This document shows positions 11,874 through 24,100 of a DNA stretch of 64,000 bases, piece by piece; position 1 is the first letter of the stretch, and the number at the start of each line of letters is the position of its first letter. The position numbers and the translations under genes are program-made. Origin of the DNA: Diospyros lotus (lineage: Eukaryota > Streptophyta > Magnoliopsida > Ericales > Ebenaceae). The stretch is taken from assembly GCF_014633365.1 (NCBI RefSeq), contig NC_068338.1, forward strand, positions 10,612,616 to 10,676,615, given 5' to 3'. The notes beneath the pieces are model-generated. The model had not been told where the DNA came from and searched no databases. It was given only the letters and a program-made list of their open reading frames with translations.

Positions 11874-12071
11874 ACAATTAAGAATAATTTGTTCAGAGAT
11901 AATAGTACAAGGATGGATGAAGTATCATACAGAACAAAAAGGATGAAATTAGCAACAAAAGCAGTTCGGAATTTATGTTTTTAATTTCTGCGTAATAGGA
12001 TGGATGGATACCTTTAACTAAAACTAGACACAAAAGAGCATAATGACATTGCGATCGGGGTTGCTGAGTAA

Positions 12072-12107
12072 CTAATAATTGACAGTGGATTTGATGCCAT
12101 CCAATAT
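12072..12107 (-). CDS. BCDHB: E1-beta exon 13 (last 11 codons and stop)
   Basis: Encodes [11 protein letters not shown] and a TAG stop, the canonical C terminus of plant E1-beta. The acceptor is GTGCAG. The exon is 36 bp of coding sequence joined to the 3' untranslated region. Confidence 0.92.
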   Translation of the reverse strand: MLDGIKSTVNY

Positions 12108-15100
12108 CTGCACCCAACCCATTCAAGAAGCCAATTGTTGGTGACATTAACATAGAGCGCATATATATATATGTATATATATATTATATGGAAATGCTAC
12201 TTGCACATTTGATCTAACACTTGAGATGACACTTCATATATTGATTGATGACATAATATAATAAATTAATATTAAAGTGTCTCTCAAGTGTTAAAAAAAT
12301 GCGTTCCGGAAATTTTTAAATCGAAATGGTGGGCTGAATGTGATGGTTTTGCACTTGCAAACAACACACAGCACCACCGTTTCAGCCTAAATTTTCCATC
12401 TTATTATGTATAGTGAAAAACGAAAAAGAAAAGGCACTACACTAACCTTGTTCTTGGTGGGCATGTAGAAAGGCTCAAAAACTAGAGGAAAAGGTGTGTC
12501 CAGGCCGCAAACTCTAGCCACCGGAGCTTCTAACTGCAGAACCCCATTAAAAATAGGGAAAAGGAAATCATCTAATTAGACAAAAAACAGAAAATGGTCT
12601 CAAGGCAACCAGTGGGATTTAAAGTAAGAGCCAACGCAATCCAAGCATTTAAGGTATATACAAAGTTCATATGCCACAACTACATTTTTATGTTGGATTT
12701 TGGTCTCGCAATCTTCAAGCTTTCTTTTGTGCCATTCAAATCTCTGGCAACACTCTTAAGGTTCTTCCTACCAAAAACTGAAGCCAAATTACAGTTAAAA
12801 CAAAAGGGCCTGCTTCCACAACCACAACTGTCAATCTCGTTCCACCAAGATGCAAGCATTCACCAATATAGAGGAACACTCTTTAGGAATTGTAATAAAC
12901 TATTTTTTCCTTCAAATAATGAAATTTGATAAGATCAAATGGGAATCCAGAAAATTTTCAAAGAATAGTGTCTTAAACATGGGTAATCATCTTTAAGAGT
13001 AAAGAAACCTGAAGGAAAAGTTATTGAGATTAGTCCTCACTAACTTCGGGATTAAATCTATTTCTTACTTCATTTTCGGGTCACCTTTACTTCAAAACCT
13101 CTGTATCTAAGGCCTTGACCCCTCAGCCTGCCCTTAAACTCTTAGAAAGTGTGCATCTCCTTATGGTAAGAACAAAACCTAAGAAAAGATAATGAATGGT
13201 CAAGTCATGCAAATAGTTGAGTCATATTTGAGGATCTCCAGAGAAAAGAGATAGAAAACCCAGTTTGCCTTGTATCTTAAATTTTGAAAAAAACTAAACA
13301 ATAACAACAACATATCTAGCCTTTATCCTATTATGTGGGGTCGGCTACATGAATTCTAAACTTTCATGTATTTCTGTTTTTTGTCATAAATTTTGAAAAA
13401 AAAACTATAAAAAAAAAAAATAGGTGTCGAAAAGGAGCTAAGCAAATCCTCATGGTTGCTTTAGTTGTGCCAATCGCGAAGGAGAATATGAATGCTCAAA
13501 AGTTTGACCAGCTCTTTTATGTTTGGATTCATCTTTACCTCACTTTCTAGATAAATTTCCACTGATGAAGAAAAGCCCTTTCAAAAGAAGTGTTAAAATA
13601 TAAAAATAATAGAAGAAGAAAACCAGTACTTGAAGAAAGCTAATTTCTTCTTATTGAAATGAAAGCTTGCATTAAAGCTCACACTATAACAAAGGATAGA
13701 AATGAAGTCCTATTTATATAAGACTTGAATACATAGCATTAACCAAATAAAACTGAAAAGCTATAAATAAAACTTTAAATGCAGGATGTTTTGCATTCCA
13801 AAAATGAATGCCAAACTTCAGTTACAAATGGAAAATATAATAGAAAATATAACAATGGAGACATAAATGAAAAAACAGAAAATTAAACCAACTTTAATTA
13901 AAGAAAAATATCACAAATCTCAACACTCCTCCTTGAGATTTCTAACTTGTAGCATAAAAATTCAAATTGACCACAAGGTAAAGCTTTTGTGAGGATGTCA
14001 GCAAGCTGAAATTCTGAATTGCAATGAGTGAGCTTGATCTCGCCTTCTTTCTCTGCTTCCCTCAACAAATGAAACTTGACTTTAATGTGTTTTGTTTTAC
14101 CATGTTGTACTGGATTGGAGGCGATAGCAATAGTAGATTTGTTATCACAAAACAATTCCGCGGGCTCCTTTTGTTCATATCCTAAATCACCAAGCAATTT
14201 GCGAAGCCATATTGCTTGATTTGAAGCACTTGCTGATGAAATACATTCAGCTTCAACGGTGGATTGAGCCACAACTTCTTGTTTCTTTGAGTTCCAAGAA
14301 AAAACCCCAGTGCCAAGAGAAAAAATATAACTAGAAGTGCTTTTAGAATCATCAACACAACCGGCCCAATCACTTTTAGCATATCCAATCAATTTCAAGT
14401 CACCAATGGACTCAAACCAAATTCCAAAATCAAGAGTACCCTTTAAGTATCTAAGCACCCTTTTAGCAATACCAAAATGAACTTCACTAGGAGAATTCAT
14501 ATATCTTGAGAGCATACTTGCACCAAACATTAAATCCGGCCTGGATACTGTCAAATATAGCAAACTTCCAACCAAACTTCTAAAAATTGTAGGATTGGAG
14601 AGTTTCTCACCATTCAAAAAGAATACATTGTCAACCATATTGACCCTTGCTATCTCCACTCCTTGTGGGTCATAAATAGTACAAACACGATCTTTGAAAA
14701 ACACAGAAAATTTGCTATGCATCAACTGAGCAATACTAAGCAAGTTTTGAGATAATCCTGGAACAAATAAAACATTAGAGATTTTCTTTTCACCTTGCTT
14801 AGTATGCATGATGACATTACCTTTACCTTAAGCTAGTACCGTCTCTCCATGTCCAAGGACCACCTTTGTCCTTATAGATTTGTCAATCTGGCTAAAAAGA
14901 CTGATATTTTTAGCCATGTGGGTGGTGTAGCCGCTGTCAATAAGCCATGAGTTTATATATGTTTCAACAACATGAGAAGCCATAAACAAGAAAGATGTTT
15001 CTTGCTTTTGATAATCTGCACGATTAGCTTGTTGTGGGGGCTGTTGGGATGATTGGTTTTGCTTGGCACGACAAAACTTTTCAGTATGACCATTCTTATC

Positions 15101-18100
15101 ACAATAATCACAATGGTAGACTTGCTTGTTTTTGTACTAGTAATTTTTCTCAGCATGATTGGTCTTTTTGCAGAAACGGCAAGGAGGAAATTTTCCCCTC
15201 CTTGATACTCCTTTTTTTTCCTTTGCTCCCCTGATCTTCAGTTGCCTTTCTATCATCCCTTGCAACAGGTTTCTTGCCTTTAAATTTGGCATTAAAGGCA
15301 CCTTCAACATGTTCCTCATTACGGATTGCATCCCTTTACTCTTGGGCTTGTAATTTACTAATTAACTCAGCTATAAAGAGAGTAGTCAAGTCACAAGACT
15401 CCTCTATGGCTGAGATCTTCGACTCAAATTTGTCAGGGACATTTACCATTATTTTTTCCACAACCCTTTGATCTGGAAAATCTTCACCAGCTAATCTGAT
15501 TTGGTTCACAATAGTCATCACTTTGGTAGTGTACTCCATCATAGTGTCTGAATCCTTCATCTTCAGCATCTCAAATTCTCTTTTGAGAGTTATTAATTTA
15601 ATAGCCTTCACCCTTGTGCTTCCTTCAAACTCCTCTTTCAACTTATCCCAAGCTTTCTTGGCCGTGTCACAATCAATAATCCTTGCAAAAATGGGATCTG
15701 ATAAAGCAACATGAATACAAGATAAAGCCTTGGGCTTCTTTTACTTCTCCTCCTCATACTGTCTTATTTGATTCAAGGTTGGATTTGCTCCCAATGGTGG
15801 AGGATCAGCATCATTCAAAATAGATTCCCAAAGGCCAAGTGCTTTGAGATAGTATTGCATTTTAACAACCCAAAATTGGTAGTTGTCACCATTAAATTGT
15901 GGAGGAGTGGAAACACCAAAATTAGAAGACATGTTGTAAAGTAGGGGTGTCAAAAACTATCCGAAAACCGGTGAACCGGACCAAACCGAATCGAACCGTG
16001 CCTTTTGGATTAGTTTTATGGTTCAACAGTTAGGTTCTAATTCTAAAAAATTAAGAACCGATATATTTGGTTTGGTTACTGGTTTTTCTTTTCAAACCGT
16101 GGTTTGAACCGAACTGGAACCGATATTATACTTGTATATATAATATAATTTTTTGGGTATATATATACATAAGCATAAATATATTATTACTTGCAATTTT
16201 AATCTTCTAGTTTTTATTTATTTCCTTTTTGAAGTTGGTTATTATTATTCATGAACTTTTTTATTTCTAGACTTTTATGCGTTATTGTTATACTAAATAG
16301 TCGATGTAATCTCATTTGATGAAGTAGTTTATGAATTATTTTGTTCTACTTTTACTTCAAGATTTGAAGCATTAATGAAGTTATGGGTTTATTTTAATTA
16401 ACAAATTTGTTTCTAATTTTATATTTTGCGAAAATATTTAGAAGCTAAATGTTAATTGGATAGAACCGAAACTGGTCCGATGCGACGGATTGGTCATGGT
16501 TTGGTTTTATATATTTAATGGTTCGACTACGGTTCTTATTTTTTCAGAACCGTTAAAAATGGTTCGGTTACTGGATTCTTATAGAACCGCACCAATTCGA
16601 ACCATTGACACCCTTACTGTAAAGTATAAAACTAGAATTCTCCTCTCAAACAAAATCACAGCCCTTTAAGCTCTGATACCACTGTTAAAATATAAAAATA
16701 ATAAAAGAAGAAAACCAGTACTTGAAGAAAGATAACTTCTTCTAATTGAAATGAAAGCTTGCATTAAATCTCACATTATAACAAAGGATAGAAATGAAGT
16801 CCTATTTATATAGGACTTGAATATATAGCATTAACCAAATAAAACTAAAAAGCTATAAATAAAACTTTAAATGTAGGATGTTTTGCATTCCAAAAATGAA
16901 TGCCAAACTTCAAAAACAAATGGAAAATATAATAGAAAATATAATAATGGAGACATAAATGAAAAAACAGAAAATTAAACCAACTTTAATTAAAGAAAAA
17001 TATCACAAATCTCAACAAGAAGCCACATAGGAGCAGATAAATTGTATTAAAATTCAGGTACAATCATAAAGAAACTGATCACATTATATTAGAAAACATA
17101 AAAGGTCTTAACCTTTGTTGGAACAATGTTTCTATTTATTTTTGCCTCAAACTAGTATATAGGAGTTCATCCTATGGAGCTGGTTCCTCAGCTAACAAGC
17201 ACATACACAAATACAGACATGTTAAACAGGCATAACACCATAATTCTCAGAATTGGGGCATAACATGACAACATATCAAATAATAAATTCTATACCTTAT
17301 ATGTAAATAAATACATAAATAATTCACATTGTATATATTAAGAAATAAGCAAGAGTGGAAATTATTGATAAGGGAGGAGTAGTAAATGTAAATCTGCATT
17401 ATTTTTATTTTATGGTTGATTTTCAAATTATTTCTTAAGTTTCTAGTCTAAATAGGATTTTTTTTTAAGTTTTGGACACACATTCCCACAATGGACAAAA
17501 GTGTCCTCAAGTGTTCAGTAGGAAAAAGAAATTAAAATAATAGGCCACCATTTGACAAGTGACGAACTGACATATATTTAGATTGTCCAATGAGTGTCAG
17601 TGTACAATATCACAGATTTCTAGATGTAGCCATGCTTCTTAAAGTTGCTAGAAATGTAGGCCCTCTTATTAGTTCCCAAGTACATAAAACAAAAACAGCA
17701 AACCAAGCCTTGATTCACCTAGGTTGGTGGGCTATATGATATGATCACATCTTTGCAAGGCCATTCCCACGTCTCTTTTAATAGTTCTGCACAAAGTTTT
17801 TAAGTCTTCTACTGTTTTTGCTACAACCTTTTTCCATTCCATTGATTAGTTGCATCTTGTTGATTTTAGACATAAAAACTCCTCACTTTGTTATTTGGAT
17901 CAGACAAATTTATACACAAATGGTAACTGCTCACATGGTGGTAGTTACACATAGAAAAAACTATCACTTAGAAAATAAAAAAATACATAATGAATGAAAA
18001 CAGTCCCTATAGTTTGGCTAGCTACCTAACTGTCTTTATTTCTTATACACGGTTTTCTGCATGCCCCTCAAGCTGGGTTATAAATATTAAGGTAACCTAG

Positions 18101-21100
18101 CTTGGATCTTTACATCTTCGAATTGAGTTTTCGGTAGGTAATCTTTGATAGATCTTTGGTATGTAGAAAATCCACCTTTAATTTTTCTTTTTATAAAGTG
18201 ATTGTCTATTTAGGTCACTTTGAACATGTCGAGTTGCTGCCAATACATTAGTTAGACAACTAAAATATTGGGTGTTTGAGAGATCTACTTGACAACGCCT
18301 CCAGTGTGTCTTTAGTATTGGAATACTTCTCCTTTGTGGCATCCCAAATTTCTTATGCCGTCTCATAGAGGATGAAATTTACTCCGATTTAATGTGTGTT
18401 TAGGGTCGAAATACTTCTCCTTTGTGGCATTCTCTTGCGTCATCTTATAGAGAATGAAATTTACTCCAACTTCATTAGTCATGGAATTGACAAGCCATGA
18501 CATTACCATATTGTTTTCTGCTTTCCATGTCTTGTCCTTCGAATTTGTTGAATTTGATTTAGGGGCTTCACCATTAAGATATCATTTTTTCCTCTGCCGC
18601 TTATGAACATCATAATCGAATGTCCATTAGAACTCGAGACAGCAAGTACTTGAGTGGAAGAAGAAGAGGTTGTCGTGTGAAGGACGCCATTGGTATGATG
18701 GAGGAATTTTCTAATAAAAAATGCTCTAATACCATGCTGATTTTAGACAGAAAAATCCTTACTTTATTATTTGGATTGGACAAATTTATACACAAATGGT
18801 AATTGCTCATATGGTGGCAGTTATACATAAAAAAAACTACCACTTACATTGTTGTCAAACTCGCGAGTCAACTCATACAAGTTTATGAGTCATGTAGTTT
18901 TAAACGAGTTAACTTGCTTATAAACTCGGATTTTCATAGAATCAGAGTTGACTCGCGATTCAATACTATAAACTCAGTGATAAACTCATAAACTCGGTTG
19001 GTAAACTCGGTAAACTTTGAAATTTACATTATATATAAATTAATATTTGAAATTTTTATTATAGATGAATGATAACAAATGGACTTAATATTTAGAAATT
19101 TCATATTATTTAGTATTTTTGAAATCAATAGATGATGTTATTTTGAAATAGTTACACATGTATTTTATTAATAAAGAATACGATTGTAAATTGTAATAAT
19201 CATGTTATTAAGCAATATTAATTAATTTTTTATAAAATTATGTCATTCTAAATATATATTTACATACATTAAAGGGTATTTTTAATTGTCTTTAAAATCT
19301 TACGAATTTACAATCCGAGCTTACGATTCGATTTTATAAACCATTCTTCGATCCCACTTAAAATCTCAATTTTAACAACCTTGACCACTTAGAAAATAAA
19401 TAAATGTATAATGAATGAAAAATTGTTCTCTATTTCTTGTACATGATTTTCTACACATCTATTGGTTTTCCTCTCGCTTAACCAAACCATCTTATTAGCG
19501 TTTTGCACATTTTCAGTTTTAATAGATGCCATTTCAACTTTATTACAAATAATCTTATTTCTAATTCTGTGTTTTTTTGTATGATAAGACATCCATCAAT
19601 AATATTTTCATTTCAAGTACACTCATATTTTTGCATGTATTGGTGCTCAACTTCCCAACATGCTATGCCATTCAATAGAGTTGGTCTTATAGTCATCCTA
19701 TAAAACTTGTGTCTTAAAGTCGTAATATTCCCATTAAAATCGCTTCCGAAGTATGCAATATAAGAAAATAAGTTTTCTTATAATCCAAGTTGGGTAAATC
19801 TTAGAATGTTCCTATAGAAATTTGGTAGATGATGGTTGTAGGCTTGCAGCTAGTAGTATCAGAACACTACTATACCTTGAAAACTCAATCAACGAGAACA
19901 TGTTGATAAGACATTTAGTTTTGTTTATTTTAATTTATATAGATTTTAAATTTTTATTTTTATTTCTTTTTGTTGCGATAGTTTTAGTTAGGGTATTTAC
20001 CTTTCAGTTGGATTTTAGCCCATAAATAGGCTTAGGATGTAATCAGAAAATCAGATTATTGTTTATTGATATTGGATACAAATTTTCTGATTATCCCTTT
20101 CCTGAGAATTCTCCCTCTTTCTATCTTTCAATCCCCAATCCTTCTCCAGCTTCTTCTCTTCTTCTTCAAATATTTCTCAAATTTCTGGCTGTCCCACATT
20201 ATTATACTATCACAGCTAAAATAACAATGACAACCAATAATGTATCCATGACTGAGAAAAGGAGCGTGCCAATTTACCCTTAAGAAGCAACGTTCAACAA
20301 TTGAGGCAGAAATTTCAGCACCAAATCCACCAGTAATTGGAGCTTCATGACTAATCTACAAATAAGAAACAAGACGTATCAACAGGAGTTGCAACCCCAA
20401 GTGTTAGAAAGCACATTCTGCACTGAGCATAATTCTTACAAGGAGCCTTCCAGTCTTTCTAACAGATGCCTCTACTGTTTCCTTGTCCCAAGGTATTAGA
20501 GTTTTTAGGTCTATTAGTTCACAAGAAATTCCATCCTGCAAATGGAAGCATCAATTATGTGTGCCTATAACCCAAAACAAGCATACCACCGTACAAGGGT
20601 TTTGCACCTCGCCATTAAAAAATTTGTGCATCAGCAGGGGAGAGGGGTCATTAATTCCAGAATCAATGTGGGTAAGGCTAATTGAAACTGCACAGAAACT
20701 TTCACCTTTTCAGCATCAAGACAGGCCTGTTCCATGATGGATAGCTGAGCTCCCCACCCAACCAGTGTGATGTCAGAACCTTCTCGAATCACCTGAATTT
20801 GAGTAATGCAATTTCCTCAGATATAGCACTCACTGTCAATCAAGAGCTAAAATCAACATACCTCTGCCTCTGATAGAGGCAACACATAATCATGCTTAGG
20901 AACCTCTTCAACAGCCAAACGATAAAGCCACTGTGAAGACAGATTAATCACAGGTTTGAAACTTTTATGTAATAAGGTTGATCAAGTGACACTTAAAAAT
21001 TAATGTAGAAGACTAACCTTTGGTTCAAAGAAGATAACAGGGTTAGGGTCACGAATGCATGAAAGTAACAACCCCTTTGCTTGCCTTGGGCTTCGAGGTA

Positions 21101-24100
21101 TGACTACCTACAAACAAAATATACTTGAGAGATACTTGCACAAAATGAAGTAAATCTAGTTCACTCAACTAGTTATGAAATGAAAGTAACATTAACATGA
21201 AAGAACCCAGGCTCCTGGTCATAAACACAAAAGACTCTAGTGCATCACATGATTGATATATAGCAAACATGCGTGGTCAAAACTGATTCAATAGAACTAA
21301 CTCCAATGGGCATTAATTACAAATCTATTGCTGAAAGAAATATATAATAGGAAAAATCCAAGCTCAACCTTGTCAGATCCTCAGATCTGACGGTGGTAAT
21401 TTTGGTAACATTCAAGAGAAATTGGAAGTAGAGAGAAAGTTGGGAAGAGAATCGAGAGAGAGAATGAGAGAGAAATTAGGAAAGAGGGAAAGATTCAATC
21501 TTTAATTGTCTGAATGCCCCCACCGTCCCCTTACACTAGCCTTTTATAGGCATACCTGGTTGATCTTCAGTTATGGTAACTGAAGCTCAACAAACACAGC
21601 AACAGCCAAGGCATCTAACCAAATTACAACAGTATGATCTAACTAAATTACAACAGTATGCAGCCCAATTACAGTATTACCCCTCTAATATCCTAGGGTT
21701 GTGACAAACCTAAATGTAACAACCCATAAATTTTAGTCCGGAAAAGTAGCATAAGCTTTGATGTGATTGATTAACCAGGGTAGCAATCAAAGGAGTGAGT
21801 ATATCTGAGGTGTGAAAGGGAGAAGGGAATCATTCAACTAGATTGGGGGACCCTGCCGACTGATAGAAGGCAGAAAGGAAAATCCAGTTTTTGCCTAAGT
21901 GAATTCAGTCAATTGGGGGATGGTGCTCAGTCAGCTGAAAACAGGCAAAATCTTACAAAAGATAGGGAGGATCCCATTTAGTTGACTGCTTAGAAGAGAC
22001 GGTCAATGGAAGCCTGGGTAGCTAAGAAAGTGTTTGAACCTGGAAGAATTCTGTCAATTGAGGGACAAAAAGCAGTTGATTGAAATGTTGATAATCAAGA
22101 AAATTTGGGGAACCAATCTGAAGTTGATTTCAAAAGTGAACTAATAATTTTTCTGCCAAATTTTAGAATGTTAACATTGGTAAGATGGCCATAGCTAATT
22201 TTGGCAGTGGAAGAAACAGCCTTAAGTGAATATAGAGGGTCATTGGAGGTTAAGAGGTTGTGCCAAGTCCTTTGGGAATGGATATAGGAGCATTATAGAG
22301 GATAGAATGGTTATTTGAGGCAAATCCTTGGTGAAAAATTTATTCAATAGTCATCCACATACCCATATGACCAAGAGAAACAAAGAGAGAGTGGATATGG
22401 AATTGCGAAGGAAAAGGGGTTGGTAGAGAAAGCTCTTGCATAGGATAAGCAAGAAGTGAGAAATGATGAAGTATTGGGGTTATAATAGGTGTGCTTCAGT
22501 GGTAATGCAAGTTTTAATGATGGATTTTCCTGTACATCTTCAGGGCAGCCACCAGTGAGTGTGAGAGACCCTCCATCTACCCAAGAAGAGCTAAGCTTGA
22601 GCATAAAAAGGGGCTAGAAATGTAGATGGACGAATTTTTCAACATTCCTTTGCTGGCAAGCTAACAGACAGGTAGATATATATATATATATATATAGACA
22701 GAGAGAGAAGAGGGAGTCTGGTGAGAGAAAATAAAGGGGAGCTTAAGCCCTTCAGCATTCTGCTGACTAAGGTAAGATCACTTTTGTCTGTATCATATTG
22801 AGCATTGTTGCATGAATGTGTTACTCATCATGTAATATGTATCTTTGTAGTACTTGTTTGATCTCATGTAACACAACTTTCACATAAAATTGTTTTGAAA
22901 ATTTATAAATTAGAAGTATCACTTGCCTACTGTTTTGAAGTATGAAAATCTATTGACATTCATGTTTCAAATTATTCTTGTTAGATGGTTTCTAAGTCTT
23001 TTGTGTTGAGCATTTCAAAATTTACAAAACAAACTACAATGTGTTAAGTTTGATTTTGAGGATGTTTTGATGACGAGAATTTAAATGCAAAACTTTAATG
23101 AACTTTCTCCATTAAGATGTTTTGATGATAAGAATCCAGGATTAACCTTAATGTGTCACTCTAGGTATTTCGAGGATCAAACTAAGTGTCCATAGCATAC
23201 AAGTGAAATCCTGAGTGTTAGGACTATGGACCTCCCAAATCTCCACATTGGTATGATATTGTCCACTTTAGGTCTAAGCCCTCATGGATTTGCTTTTGGA
23301 TTTTACCAAAAAAGCCTTATACCAATGGAGATATTGTCCACACTTATATGTCCTTGATCCTCCCTATATCTAGCCAATGTGGGACTTTAGTTTGCACACC
23401 CAACAATCTGCCCCTTGAACAAAAGACCACATCATTGTGGTATTTTTTTTATGGGCCTCCCCTCCAACGATCATCCATCTGTCTGCTCCATCGAGATTAA
23501 TTACTCATCTTCACCATGGGCCAACAACACATCCATGAAGTTCCAAAGTACCCCTACCTCAAGAGCCCGCTCTAAATAGATCCCAACCACGGATCCAATC
23601 GTGAGCTTAACTGGGGCCCACCACCTTTGTATGGCATTCTGAGAATTTCCTCCACACATTCTCCTGGCTAAATCTGAGGCCTGGGCTTTGATACCATTGT
23701 TAGGACTATAGACCTCCCAAATCTCCACATTGGTATGATATTGTCCACTTTGGGCCTAAACCCTCATGGATTTGCTTTTGGATTTTACCCAAAAGATCTC
23801 ATACCAATGGAGATATTGTCCACACTTATATGTTCTTGATCCTCCCTATGTCTAGCCAATGTGGGACTTTAGTTTGCACACCCAACACTAAGTATACTTA
23901 AAGTATACTTGAACATGCTCGAATAACTTAAGATGATATTCTAAGTTTTTCAAACATGTGTTTATCGAGTATCACATAGAGTAAGCTTAAATTAGAAACA
24001 TTACTCTAGGAGACAGCATTACTCAAGGTTTAAAGGAAAAATGTTTCATGTATATTCTTGATGTTTAGGTGACAAACATTAAGACCTTGAGTGAATGAAT

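Larger units (their letters stand above)
13591..17017 (-). mobile_element. Internally deleted copia element H, 3.4 kb
   Basis: Two 335-bp LTRs (13591-13925, 16683-17017), TSD AGAAG at 13586-13590 and 17018-17022. The PBS TGGTATCAGAGC (initiator tRNA-Met) abuts the right LTR, and a purine tract AAGGAGGAG abuts the left. Coding on the minus strand is gag, then the first part of protease joined to the end of RT and RNase H; integrase and most of RT are gone. A hAT-like MITE sits between PBS and gag. Confidence 0.93.
17858..19455 (-). mobile_element. Mini-copia element I with 204-bp LTRs
   Basis: LTRs 17858-18061 and 18735-19455 (the latter holding a 537-bp MITE). TSD CATCT at 17853-17857 and 19456-19460. 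The PBS-like TGGTATTAGAG abuts the right LTR, and the purine tract TTGAGGGGCA the left. The 673-bp interior carries scraps of RNase H and gag only. Confidence 0.85.
17698..19745 (-). mobile_element. RTE LINE 3' remnant, split by a mini-copia
   Basis: Minus-strand translation of 19745-19456 matches the end of the window's LINE ([16 protein letters not shown], a MVWLS block against RWFGH), and 17857-17698 continues into the C-terminal tail. The two halves are interrupted by the element at 17858-19455. Confidence 0.6.

Noticed and set aside
12594..12929. Plus-strand 111-codon open frame in intron 11
   Set aside because: No family resemblance, antisense to the host gene, and a biased low-information composition.
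13898..14809. 303-codon frame as a host gene
   Set aside because: It is the fused protease-RNase H frame of copia H between two LTRs with a TSD.
19820..20215. Complete solo LTR next to exon 11
   Set aside because: No matching 5-bp flanks for any plausible TG..CA pair.
23216..23887. Cassandra-type TRIM
   Set aside because: The LTRs show no clear 5S rRNA segment, so I did not use that family name.
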